64,000 nt of DNA. It comes from Endothia cerciana. Lineage: Eukaryota > Ascomycota > Sordariomycetes > Diaporthales > Cryphonectriaceae. Shown here piece by piece: positions 13,701 through 26,128 of this stretch. The notes beneath the pieces are model-generated. The model was not told where the DNA came from, made no database searches, and worked only from the letters and a program-made list of their open reading frames with translations. Made by a program: the position numbers and the translations under genes. Positions within the stretch are counted from its first letter, which is position 1, and each line of letters opens with the position of its first letter. Location: the NCBI GenBank assembly GCA_026119935.1, contig JALRMH010000024.1:434001-498000 (forward strand), in the 5' to 3' direction.

Positions 13701-16700
13701 GCATAATTTGAGGTGTTGTTGAGATGACATTGAAGCAGTTCGTGAAGAAACGCCCCACAGAAAAGGAATTTCTCGTCTGTCAGGGACAGGAAACTGTCCA
13801 TCACAGCCTCTGGGATAAGTCCGACTTGCTTGGGGTCGCTGTAATATTCAGAGAAGAGATGCAACCTGATTTTCGTGGACTCGAAGAAAGCAGTTTGGCT
13901 CATGCTCAATGCGACCTTCTGCCTTGGTAGGCCCGTGAGTCCCGAGGAAGGGTCGCCGCTGCCGCCTTGCGACTCGAACTCATCAGCTTTCATGGCATCA
14001 GGGTTTTGACCTGGTGTCTGGCAAGCATCGACGGCCCGGACAAGATGCCACAACCTCTCGCATAGCCTTAGGAGATAAGGATACCTGCTGCAGAACTGTT
14101 CCACTTGCAAAGGGTCCAATGGAGGCAAGTATGGAGCCACCGATAGTAGCACGAGTTCATATGCCTCCTTGTTCTCCGGCGACTCGAGGATCATATCGAT
14201 GCATTTGTCCCACAAATTGTCCAAGATGATCTTGATGTCTGTTACGATCCGAGACTCTGAGTTCTGGAGACATGGCAACAGAATGGTACTCGAGACCAGG
14301 CATACAAGCAAGTTCCTCAACCGCTCGGTGGATAATCTCACAGACGTTTCAGGCCCGCGTCGTACACCTGACTGAGATGTTGGTTCAAGCAGCTGGGCAA
14401 AGTCGTCTAACTTGGGGAAAAGCAACTCTAGAACGAGTGTTCTGAAGTTATGAGAACTGGAGCTCATGAAGTCCTCCGTGACCACTTCACCGTTGATGTT
14501 GTGAGAGTAGCTTCGACGAAGTCTAGGCTCCGATGGATCTTCATCGTCGAGAAGTAGTAAATATCTCGTCATCTGGACAGAATTGCGGAATGAAGTCCAG
14601 AACTGAGCGACAGGGCCGCCAACAAGCTGCGCTTCCCCAGTGACTTCCATTGAAGACAGACTGCAGCATGATAGAAGGAGATTGACCAGGTCGATCGGCA
14701 CCATATTGGCCGCGCAAGAAGACGCATAGGTCGGTTCCGCTTCAGAGTGTCAGCACACAGAAGACTCTGGGCAGCTAGTGACTGATTGGGGAATACAAAA
14801 CGAGTGCAGAGTGACTTACCAGGCTTCCAGGTAGAGAACACCCATCGGATGATATGACTGTATGTCTTTTGAATAGCACTAGGTGCCATTTCATTCCGTA
14901 GGTTTGCCAGGCAGTGCATGAGAACGAGGGACGAGTCAACCAACACTGCGGGGCCACATATATCCGCCATTGTCATGATGTTGCTGACATCATCTGCAAT
15001 GGCATGATGTGGAAGGAGTTGAAACTCCAAAATTGCATGAAGGAGCACACAAGCTGCTCGGCATGTGCTCGACATGCTAAGAGATCTGACGGCAAAATGC
15101 CATACCTGTTTCCATTTGGCTTCAGCTACGCCATTTTTCGCTTGCGGTTGTATCGCACAACTGGAGTTTTTGTTAACTTTAGGTCCGTACATCAAGGAAG
15201 AAGACATGGGAATAGCAAATATGTACCTGGCACAAGCTATCATCGCCCATGATGAAAGAACGCCTTCCTTGTCGCTTATCATCGGTATCAGATCATCCAC
15301 GGTTGTGGCCAAGTGTTCTTCTGAAATTCCGCTGCCAGGCAAGTAGAAAGGAAGCATCTGGAGTGCTGTCAACTTGACCGCGCCCTCGGAGGAAAGCAGT
15401 CTTTGTTGCAGCCTATGCGAGCCTCCAGCCAGGCGTTGCCTCTTTCGAGGCTGCTCATATTCAGTATCTGGACGTTGTGTGCTGGCTCCTCTGTGCCGCA
15501 AGAGAATGTTCTCAAGATAAGACATCGTCTCGACGAGGGCCCAACGGCGCTCAGCATCCTGCGTGAATGGTCGAAGGGCAAACAGTGCTGTGCTGAAGTG
15601 GCCGCTTGGGACTGGCGCGGATGAAAAAGTCAGATCTTCTAATCGGAGGCGTGACTGTTGGCTTCGCTGTGAATATTCGGTCCACAGGGCGTCCAGGAGG
15701 TCTTCCAAGTCGCCCAGCAAGGGGGCAGAGGAGGCTTCCTGCAGGAGGCTATCCAGGTATAGGTGGATACCGTGTATGGTCTTCAGTATCTCATCCCTCA
15801 CAGAGAATAGCAGTTCATCATTGTCGATGGCCCGTGGCTGCCAGCAGGAGCAGAGTAGAGGTACAACTTCTGTTGTGATCGCACGGCCGAGCGCGGGGTC
15901 ATCTCCTACTGTTAGTAGCAATATGCGGTTCAAGGTTGCAAATGCTACCCTCTGCAGCTTGCCGAAGTTGAGACGCAGCCGCAAGATGCGAAGCACGGCC
16001 TCAGACACCTCTTGGCGCCGTGACATACCAGGGGCGTTGGAAGCCGACATCAACGACAGCAGACACTGCATTAGCGACAAGAGGTCACCTTGCTGTGGCT
16101 GGGTTGAGAGCCGCTGGCTAGCTGTCCGAGAGCGTCCACTCAAGCGAACGACTGACGAGTTACGTCCAGTACCCGGCGCAGGGGAATCGCGATCGACAAG
16201 TGCTGTCATGGAAGCTGTCAAGCCTGGACCCCCTAGGAGGTGAGAGATTCTGAAGACGATGAAGTCGACACATGCTTCCCAGCCACCAGCATCGGAGAGG
16301 GCGAGGTTCTCAACATGCGCAGGATAGCCGAGTAAGGCCACAAGGGTTTGCATGTAGTCTCGTGCTAGGGGCTGGAAGAAGTCTCCATCGCGGTCGGGAA
16401 GAGTATCAGTGATATGGTCGATCACGGCCCTCAGGGTATTAGCTTTGAGTTTCGAGATGCCATGTGTGACAGTGGCCCGTAATGCTTTGCCACAGTTTTC
16501 AAGCCTCTCGCTCGCGTGCTTTGCACTGTTCTTCCCATTCAAGACCAGTTGCTTGTCAGACAACGCTGCTCGAAAGAGGGCCTCAAATAGGCCATGATAC
16601 TCCTTGCTCTTCAGAACACCACTGCAATTCGATTAGTGCACTGGTATGGCTATGACTAGAAGATGTAGCACAAGCTCACTGTTTTTGGGATGGTTTGCTG

Positions 16701-16939
16701 AAGAAGAAGATCAAGTCTGGACAGGAGGTCAGCGAGGACTGGTACTTGAACCATCTTCAGGGCCAACGAACCTTGCAGGGCCTCCCCACGAGCTTGGACA
16801 CCTGGTCCAGAGATATTGACTGCAAGGACATCAGCGAAATGAGGACACGAGGGTCTGCGCTTAGGATCAGACCACCCATACCTCTCAACTGTTCAATGTT
16901 AGTGATCTGGGGCCTCATGGCCCCTTTCTTTGGGGGCAT
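7723..16939 (-). CDS. tel1: Tel1/ATM serine-threonine checkpoint kinase
   Basis: Five exons: 16939-16882, 16819-16672, 16621-14820, 14739-10251 and 10192-7723, 2988 aa, frame closed. Length is that of fungal Tel1 (called MUS-21 in Neurospora). The last exon carries the FAT-end, the PI3K-like kinase (about residues 2600-2880) with GSNDDLRQDAIMEQVF, the catalytic loop GLGDRHGHNILL and the metal-binding VHIDLGVAFEAG, and a FATC end NLAMLFCGWAAYA. ITKTDGVFRRCCE marks it as ATM/Tel1 and not Mec1/ATR or TOR. The rest is HEAT-type solenoid. Tel1 is recruited by Mre11-Rad50-Xrs2 to double-strand breaks and maintains telomeres. The 3' introns are clear (14740-14819 and 10193-10250). The N-terminal exons are inferred from splice signals and likeness to other Tel1 N-termini. 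Exon 2 may instead end at 16680 with exon 3 starting at 16608. Confidence 0.93.
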
Positions 16940-17822
16940 GATGCCGGTGGTGGTGGATGTGGTGGCGGTTGACTCGAGTGCTTGTCATCAGTCGTGCCGT
17001 CCAGGTTCTCGGGAGTCTTTGCGAATGGGTTGTGTGGTGACTTCAGCCTTGCTTCCGGCAGTCAAGAAGCACTACACGCTCATGGGTATGGTCTACCGAA
17101 AGACTCTGCGCAGTGAATCCTGTGGCAGATGAAGATACCATCTGCTGCAGTCAAACGGACCCCGACAGGGAGTGAGGGCTACGAGACGGGATGGTGGAGT
17201 TGCAAGGCTAACAGGATGGCAAACTCAGGACAAAAACGACAGAAGTTGCAGACAGAGACAGTGTCTTTCATGGCGGAAGATGCGGTCGAACATGCCAGAC
17301 ATAGCGAAAGTTTATTCCAGTTGCGCCCAGGCAAGGAAGAAGTAGGTGCAGGTGCATTTTTCGCTGCTTGAAAGTGACGTTCAGCACGGTTCTTGCCTTC
17401 ACCGGCTGGCTCCCCGCACCCATGTCAAGATCACCTGGGTGATACTTTGGTGCCTGAAGCTCTGACCACACTGGGATCCGTCACTCCATCACATCCCTGT
17501 CGGCCCAGTTTTTCAGCCCTTGTTCATTGGCGTCCGTCCAGGCGGCTCCCGCAAGTCCACTGTAGGTCGCGTCCCCAAGCTCACTGCCAAATTTACGCGA
17601 TACCTCAAATCCCTAAGCATTGAGACAGCGGTTCCGGTAAGAAAAAGTCAACAAGGCTCACACAGAGGAAGCATTCGACTTAAAGACGCCTCATTCAGCA
17701 CATATTCAACCCCCTCAAGGCATCTGCAGCTTCATCTGCCGCTTATCGACCCGCACACCGTCTCGAGAACACAAATCCGAGGCCGTCGAGATGCGCTGGT
17801 TGCTTTCGACAAGATCTTGACC
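16940..17822. other. Divergent intergenic region, tel1 / nup192
   Basis: 883 bp between opposed start codons, containing both promoters. No conserved RNA gene or convincing small protein is visible. Short plus-strand open frames here (for example 16695-17132) have no family likeness, and part of that one overlaps tel1 exons on the other strand. Confidence 0.55.
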
Positions 17823-20800
17823 ATGACTGAACTCAACCCCCTCGACGCCCTCGAGGCGCTGCACAGAGAGCTTATCGCGGTCTTGGATCACCGTTTTGAG
17901 AGCTTGCATATTCTTGAACAGCAGCTTGATGCTCATGCGCAAGCGTTCAAGAAGCTACTCGACAAGCCTGCGAAAAACGAGAAGAGCCGCAGCACACTCA
18001 AGACAGGTTGGTCCTACCGACACAAGATGACCCTGCCCAGACAAGATGGAATGCTGATCCGGTTTATGCAACAGGCAAACTCACGGTCGAGGACGAAGAA
18101 TACACGCTGAATGCCGCCTTCCAGGACAACGCCTTCCAGCTGGCTGACGAAATCGACCTGGACGAGATAGAGGCGGCAAAGATACTGCTGGACTGCCAAG
18201 ATGATCCAAGGACCCTTGGTCGGACGCTCTTCGAGTCCGGATTGGTCTGGTTCCACCAACGGCGGAGGTACTTGTTAGATTGCATGCGCCTCTGCATACA
18301 GATCGCCGACGATGATGAGCTCGACGACAACCTGCAGACTGCCTTCAGAACATACGTCGACGAGAATATCTACTGTGCTGGAGCCGCTGGGGGGACGAGA
18401 ACTGTCCCCAGGTGTATGGAGGCCATGCAGGGTGTCAAGAGTTGGCTGCAGAAGATTGCCGACAAGATGACAGCAGCGAGTGTCATCCATGGCACAGATC
18501 GACCTCCGCTTGATGAGGTGCTCGAGTACTCTCGCCTCAGTCTGCTGCAGCAACATGAGCTCCTGGCATTGATCACCGCCAGCGCGATCGATAAACGGCA
18601 TGCCAAGGCCGAGGACTTCAAGAACCTCCTGGCAATGCTACAGAGGTTGGATCGATACGATCAGCTGCTAGGTACACCTCCTTTGTTTTTGCCTCTTTTT
18701 CTTCCTGTTTCTCAAAAGAAAAGAAAAAAAAGATCAAGAAGAACAACACCTTCTGCTTTCTTCGGCTAATCAGTCTGTCTCAGTTCACCTATTTCCCATC
18801 ATTGGAACCTACATCACTGTCTTTGGATCAACGGAAGGCAATAATGATCTGGAACAAGCCCGCGAGTTCTACAAGCTGCTCTCCAAGGCCGATGATGAAA
18901 CGTGGGTCATACCATACCTTCACGCTGCCGTCCGGGCCTGGTGGGTTGTCGAGTTCTCAGGCTTGTTCGTTGATGTTGCTGATGGTTTTGATAACGTAGC
19001 CGGTGGGCACCGTCTATCCCTCCAATAGCAATGAGAGCATGCGCTAATCATGGATCATAGACGAGAAGGGCCGCCTCAAACAATTCACAGAAGCTCTAAA
19101 GGACGGCGCCTTTGACTTCATACTGTCAGTTGCGGCGGATGTGAAGACTCCCATTTGGCACGACCCCACACGGCTAGGCATAAGACAATGGCTTCAACGG
19201 AAATCACCTTCCCTTGCCGATGCCGCCCCCTTCTCCGAGCATTTTCAATTGGCACTCGTGACGCAACTGGAGAACCTCGTGGAGGGGCTCATATCGAACA
19301 TGCCCGATGTCCTCCGCAAGATGCGAAGCGAGGAAGACGAACAGCGTCAGCTTAATGCGAATCACGAACAGGATCTTGACCTCGAACGTTTCCTGCTGAT
19401 CATCGCGTACGCGTATGAAGGCCGGCCTGAAGCGGCAGAGGCCTTCTGGGCGGATCCTGACAGCAATCTAGCCGGGTTCTTGCAGTGGGCTTCCAGGCGA
19501 GCATCTACACCACTGGTCAGCGCATTTTGCGAGATGTTGCAATCCATATCCGACGACGACACGTGTGCTTCATCCGCGCATGCATTCCTCTTGGACGAGG
19601 GCCAGACGGCTTCCGGGAAGTTGAGGAAGTCGCACTCACTCACCTGGACCCAGGTCTTCAAGGAGCTCACTTACTTTACCAACAAACTTCAAAAACCCGC
19701 CACATCCCAATCCCACATCTATCGGTCCGGCAAACCCACTCCTGAGCAGGCTGAAGCTGAGCCTGAATCCACCATGATGCTGGAGTGTTATCTCAGACTC
19801 ATCACTCGATTGGCGTCACAGAGTGAGGCTGTCCGGGTCTATCTCATCAAGGGTGACTTTAATCTGGTCCTCGGTCTTTACCAATTAATCAACGTTCCTG
19901 GACCGCAACACGCCCGTCTCAGATCTTCCGCATTTTACGCGCTGCGAGCTTTGATGAGTCGCAAAGTCCAAGAGGAATGCAACATCATGTGGAACGTTCT
20001 CGACTCCTGGGCGACAGGACAGCACCCTCCCCCACCGCAGGCTCAGACCCGTCAACCTGCAGCACAACTGAACCAGACTCCTGTGGCCACGATGAGGAGG
20101 CAGCTGCTGGACTTGTCCCGGGGCTTTGAGGAGCCAAACGCACTGGTTCAATTCCTCAACTCACTTGTATCTCCTGTTCTGAACTCATCGCCCTTGAGCG
20201 ACGCCTTACCCTTCCCAGAGGAGCTGGGATCCCAAACCAGGATGCCGGGAATCGACCCTTATGTGGACTATGTACTTGGCAATGTCTTGGGTGAGGATTC
20301 TGGAGAGCTGCAAGACACAGTCCAGACGAGAATGCTGCGGCTGAGTTGTTTCGAATTTGTCCTACTGTGTCTAGACAATTTCAACGAGGACCTGATCTTT
20401 CTCAGCCACGAGACAAACATTCCTGTGGACACCGTCATCTCGACGACAGACCTGGCTAGCTACGTTAGACTCCACCCGTTCTCCCGCGTGATGGAGTGGA
20501 TGCTCAATCGCCGAGTGATGGCTGCATTGTTCAGCACCATCAGCCCTAAATATGCCGACGAAGTCACGCAGATCGCTAGTGCCACACCAGAGTCGCCAAT
20601 AATACTGAGTATCCTGCGAGCAGTCGAGGTGATCACCAAGGTTCTCGAGATGCAGAACACATATACCGACCTTATACGGCCTTTGATCAAGGATCAGCCG
20701 AACAGAAAGACATTGTCTGCGCCGGCGTATCTATCTTTCGAAGATGGTATCATGAGTCATATCACCCTCGTGGTGGACCTGGGGCGATACTGCGGAATGG

Positions 20801-23198
20801 GCCATCCGGCCTTGACACTTGCGTGCTTGAAGTTGTTGGAGAAGATTTCATCCTCCTTGAGAATCGCTTCCGCCTGGAGTCCAGGGCATTACGGCCAGAC
20901 GCATCGCAACAAGGCCATAGTCGCATTGGAGCAGATGGGCGATGGCGAGACGATTTCAGCATCATTCATCGCAGATCTGACGGAGCCTCTCGACCTTTCA
21001 CGGAAAGCCGATTCACCGAACTACATGATCAAAGTGTACATTCTTGACTTCCTGTTTGCTTGTCTCCAGGCCACACCCGATCAACCCACCATAGCACATC
21101 AGCTACTCGGATTTGAGTGCGGCATTGACTTCATCTCGGCGAAGAAGGATGGGGCTTTTGATTCTGGAACGTCTTTGTTCCACCAGATGCTGCGAATCCT
21201 GATCGAGGTCCCCTTCGGCGACGAGGAGACGGGCATATGGAGGTGGACGGTCGACCTCAAATTCAAGATCATGCGCATATTTCAAGTCCTGTGGACATCG
21301 CCTCTGTCTTCATCGATTGTTCTGACGGAGCTAAGGGAGAATGACTTCATTTTCCATTTACTTCTCAGGGAGATTACCATACAGGCTCTCCTACCGTGGG
21401 ATGGTCAAGTCATGACAGGGCCAGAATTCCTACTGTCCGATGCGTCCATGGCCTTCATATCCTTCCTGGCTTTGCGCTCTCTTACCTTGGAATATGCAAG
21501 CATTGAGCTCTGCAGCATTTCCCAGCAGAGGCAACCTCACCTCAAGCGGCGGCTCATTGATGCATTAATTGGACAGCTAAAAGATAACGACGGCGAAATG
21601 CGGCCAGTACCAGGCGTGTTTGATCTCTTTGACTTTCTCCCTGCGGATGGTCAATTCTGGAACGTGCCACCACCATCGTTCGATTTCTATCGAGATTTAG
21701 ACTTGACACCATACTTGCATGATGACGCGAGCGGCAACACGATCTACAATCTCGACAGGGTTAGGGAGGTTCTACTCTTGAAACGGAGGGAGTTTGGCAA
21801 ATTGGGTCAATTGGCCTCCGAGCAGGAGGTCAACGCTATGGACAGGGAGGAAGTGGTACTCCTGGAATACCTTGAATTTTCCAATCGACAGACGCAGGCA
21901 GCATCGTTCCGACTAAGAGTTCTCAAGTCGTGGACAAAGGTTCTCCTGGTCATGCTCGAGTCGAATGACTTCAGAGGAAGCGATCAGACCTCGTTCCTGC
22001 TGCAGGCACTTCAAGTGATGCTCCCGAGCCTGGACACCTATGCGTCAGAACACAAGGAAGAGGCCCTCGAGCTTGCGAAGCTGGCCAAGGTGCTGCTCTT
22101 CAAGGTGGATTTTTTGGCCGCGGAAGACAATAGCAAGGTCGCCGGGGACCTGATCAGCGACAAGCTGTTCCAGCTCTTCCAGATCTGTCTGTCCGCCATC
22201 AGCAGGTGGGCAGGGAGCTCGGAGCTCCGTGCTCTCTACTACAATATTTGCTACCGCTATCTGGCTGGCATCGCCGGACACAGCAAGGTCTTTCTGGCCA
22301 GCCGGCAACACGCCATCAAGTCGATTCATGTCCACGGCGAGAGGCTTCTGAACGTTGTGTGTGACGACGCCGAGCGCAGTGACGCTAACGGTCAGACGGC
22401 AGCTCTGATATTGTTGGGAGCCCTCGTCAAGACCGGCATTGTAGAGGACGACTCATACGTGGTGGAGACTTTGAATAGGCTCAACTTCATCGGTGTGGTG
22501 GTCGATTCTCTCAAGTCAGTCTGGCGGGAGTGGTTTGAGTCCATACAAACCGGCAAGATAAACTACGCCCCAGGAATTGTTGAAGAGACTGCAAACAGCT
22601 GACCACGATCGCAGACAACTCCGATATAGAGCTCCTCTGGGGCGCCAAACTCGCCCTCCTCCAATCTCTCTGCCAGACCCGCGAGGGCGCCAAGTACGTC
22701 ATCCAGAATAACCTGTTCCGCGCCGTCGAGCTCTCGGGCCTGTTCACAGTTGACCTCGACACGGACGTGGGCTCGGACGCCCTTGCCCTCGAGAGACTAT
22801 ACTCGCTCCTGCTCCGCGTGACGCGCATCATTGGCGCCGCGGTTCTCGCCCGCGGACCCCAGAGCAGCGTCACCCAGGGTCCCGCCCGTCGTTTCCTGAC
22901 GGAGTGTAGGATGCTCATCGTGCAGGTGCTAAAGAAGAGTGCGGGCATCGGGATGAGTCTGGGCGCTACGGCGCCTAGCCCGCAGCTCGAGGAGAACGTA
23001 GGAGATCTGGCCGAGGCGTTCATGGTGTTGATTACTGCGACGGGGTTTTTGCAGGTAAGCCTCCTCTGCCGTGATCTCTGTCTTGCCTTGGCGGATTTCT
23101 CGCTGACGTGTTGTGTTTCGTCTGTCTAGTTTGAGGAGGAGATACTGACGGGTCCTGGGGCTGCGCAGCCCGTCGCTGTTCAAGGGTTGTTCCATTAG
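17823..23198 (+). CDS. nup192: Nucleoporin Nup192 (Nup205 family), inner ring of the nuclear pore
   Basis: Six exons: 17823-18006, 18075-18671, 18784-19002, 19061-22552, 22615-23054 and 23130-23198, 1666 aa, frame closed. The N-terminus (MTELNPLDALEALHRELIAV, then HRFESLHILEQQLDAH) follows the pattern of Chaetomium Nup192, as do LADEIDLDEIEAAKILLDC, GAFDFILSVAAD and the late segment AKLALLQSLCQTREGAKYV. The whole protein is an alpha-helical solenoid with no enzyme motif. Nup192 bridges Nic96, Nup53 and the transport nucleoporins in the inner ring. Introns 1-3 and 5 have GT-AG ends with CTRAT-type branch points. Intron 4 (22553-22614) appears to start with GC, see findings; the competing GT-AG model (22515-22585) changes about 20 residues and keeps the frame. 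Confidence 0.92.
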
Positions 23199-24307
23199 CA
23201 GGAGGCTAGACGACGGTGCAGAGGGGTGGAGAGTCTACCATGATTGACGTGGAAGCTAGAGTCATAAATATTCGCAGAATGCAAAGTCGGCCGCAGCTGG
23301 GGAACTGAGCATCCGAGAGCATTTAGTATGCCCTGAAAGGCCGTCGGTGGCAAGTCATTTTTCCGAGACCGTATGCGTTGCCTCTTGCCTATCGTGAGAG
23401 AGATATCCCTCGAGAGGGCCTTGCATGCTGCTCGTGTAGTCCCGTAAGTCTTTTGAAGGGTAACAGGGTGGCGGAGAAAGGAAAGAAAATAAAGAATGAG
23501 AGAAGAAAATAAAAAAAAATAATGGGGAAGAGGAGGGGGGGAGGCAACCGAAATTTATAGTGGTTCAGTTCAGACACCACCATCACATTGGTTCAACCGA
23601 GCAGACGGCAGCGGATGGATACGCATTGCCAAGGGAAGTGTCCGGCTGCGCTGGCGTCCCTGCTTGTTCCCATCTCGACCGACCAAAGTCAGACCTCCCC
23701 TCCTAGAGCCCGCCAGGTCGCAGCACAGCCAGCATCAGCAACACGACGCTCATCCAACCTCAGGGCTTCCAGCCAGAGCCACCAACACACCGCGGCGGTA
23801 AAACATGTCGGCTGATTTCCGCATTTGATTACGACGACCCGAGCCGATACCCCGGGCTGGCATGCCAGAATCATTGCCTGACGCCTCGGGTATCGACCGC
23901 TCTGTCCGTCTGTCTAGGTATCTCATCAAAAGTTTTGCTAGACGCCCCATCTTTTGGCCCAGCCTCCTGGTCCCTACACACCCCTGGACACAACTCTACT
24001 TTCCGGGCCCATGTAAAACGCCTCGCAAATGCAATAGGGGTATTGTGTCGAAGAGGAAGAAGATTAAATAAAAGACGCCGTGGTCAGAGAGGCTGGATGG
24101 TCATGAGAAGATGATGTCCCGCGGGTGCAGCCCACCCTCCTCCCCCCTTCCCCACTTCTTCCCTCCTCTGCTCGGTGCATGGTATCGGTGGGTTGCCTGA
24201 GTACCGCCACCGCGATTCCGCTGTATCCTTCCGGTGCTCCCTGATCTAGAGCTTTAGCCTCACGCCCGCCGCTGCCGCTCCCTTGCGGGGCCAACTGACC
24301 TGGCCGG
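23199..24307. other. Convergent intergenic region, nup192 / slx8
   Basis: 1.1 kb between two stop codons. An A-rich stretch (about 23475-23525) ends in a G-rich run. Open frames on both strands are short and of random composition. No RNA gene recognised. Confidence 0.55.
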
Positions 24308-26128
24308 CTACGACCTCCGCAGCCGGACGGGCTGCTTACCCTGCTTCTTGGACGGCATGAGCTTCAGCTCCAGGTGGAAGAAGGTCCTGGCGCCCCTCGA
24401 GGACGAGCCGTTCTTGGGTCGGACCTCGAGCTTCTGTCGGCACATGGGGCAGATCTTCTTGGTGACCTCGGTGTGCATCGCCTGGTGCAGGCACTGAGCG
24501 CAGAACATGTGGCCTACAGGGTTTGTCAGCACAGGACTTAATTTCATTAGCCCCGGTAAGATAAGGAGCGCAACGTACCGCACTGGGTGACCGTCAGGTT
24601 GGTCGCGGAGTCCATGCAGATGATGCACTCGAACTTGGCCAGCTTGATGCTGGTGTCCTCCTTGGGCGGCGCCATCAGCTCCGCGGGTATCTTGTCGTCC
24701 CTGGTCAGGTCGAACAGGTTCGACGCCTCCTCGCCCCCCTCCTCGCCCCCCTCCTCGTCCTCCTCCACGGCAAAGACATCATCAGAGCCCGGTAGGGCCG
24801 TGGCCCTCGCGTCCCTCACGGCCCTGCGCACCCTGGCCTTGGTGGTCCGCGCCGACGCGGTGGTGCTGCTTCGGGACCGGCTCCGCTTGGCGTCGGAAGG
24901 GCCTGCGGGGGCCTCGTCGAGGACGGCCGAAGCGCGGGAGCGCTTTCTGGAGGAGGTGGCGGGCATGTTCCCGTCCAGCAGCGAGCCGACGGTGATCTTG
25001 CTGTTCCCGCCGCCCTCGCCCTCGCCGTTCGCTTCGTCGTGGTCTTCGTCCAACCCTCGCTGGACGCGTCCGCGCGGGTGGCTGGCCGGGCCCCCTGACG
25101 GGTAGAAGTGCAGGATCTCGGGGCCCTGGCCCTCGTCGAAGAAGTAGGGGGCAGACGCGAGGCCTTGCGAGGGAGACTGCGGTAGAAAAGGGAGCGACGG
25201 ATTGCCAGCAGATGGTCGCAGCTGGTGGTGGTGGTCTTCGCAGGAGGGCGACAGGCCGATGGGTGATGGCGGGAATTGGGCGGTGGCGAGATGCTCAGGC
25301 AGGACCCCGTTGGGTAGGCCGATGGGGAGTGGCAGCTGGAGATCAGCCGGGAGATAGGGGCCAGGGGGGAGTGTGTTGGAATTTGGAGGTGCCTGGGAAG
25401 GACTGTCTTGGCCGTGTTGCTGCTGCGTGAAATCAGTGGTTGTTGTTAATCTCAGGTCGAAGATGCCAACTCCGTCGGGGCGGTTAGCCGCTGCAGGGCC
25501 GGGCGCTGCCACGCTTGAGCGTGGGCCCGTCGCGGCTCGGTCGATCTGTGATTGCTGAGGGCCGTCGCGGCCGGCAAGAATGGATGACGTCGGGAACCCG
25601 AACCCTCCACCCGGCAGAGGGGAGAGCGAGGCGCAAGGCTGAGGCAGACCGCCAAGGCCGGCACAAAGATTGGGCACCAGGAAGGAATTGGGAAAGGTGG
25701 CGGGGTGTGGCCCAGGGGACAAAAGACCGGGAAAATCGAAAAATGAAGGTCCAGGCGAGCCCAGTTGGGGAAGCATGCCACGGGGCAGTGATGGGATTGG
25801 GAGTTGGGGATCCGCAGGCCTGGAGTTGGTGGCGGCGGCGTCGTCGTTGGTGTATGGATGGGCATAAGGCTGCGGTATGCGTTCCTGTGGCTGTGACTGT
25901 AGGTTTTCTATAATAATAAAAATCATAGGAGAGGTAAGGAACCAGTCAGAACTCTGTCCCGTAACGGTATAACTCGGGGACCAGTGAGGCACGGTAGCAC
26001 AATGTAAGGTTTGACATGCGGGCTGAGGGTGGGTGAGAGGGACGGGGTAGTTATTCTTACTTACCAGGGAGAGGAAGTCCCATGCCACCTGGCAGAAACC
26101 CGGCATAACTCGGAGACCAGGCGCACAT
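24308..26128 (-). CDS. slx8: Slx8-type RING-finger E3 ubiquitin ligase
   Basis: Three exons: 26128-26065, 25907-24579 and 24513-24308, 532 aa. The RING is split by the last intron after its third cysteine: exon 2 ends FECIICMDSATNLTVTQC and exon 3 continues GHMFCAQCLHQAMHTEV, then ICPMCRQ. All eight C3HC4 ligands are present, and the tail FFHLELKLMPSKKQGK fits fungal Slx8. Exon 1 (MCAWSPSYAGFLPGG) is joined by a strong GTAAGT donor and a TATAG acceptor. The first 300 or so residues are proline- and glycine-rich and low in structure; a basic patch SSRKRSRAS and a very acidic stretch follow. Slx8 family members, with an Slx5/Rfp partner, ubiquitylate SUMO-modified proteins in the nucleus during genome maintenance. 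Substrates here are not deducible. The call rests mainly on the RING and tail. Confidence 0.82.
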
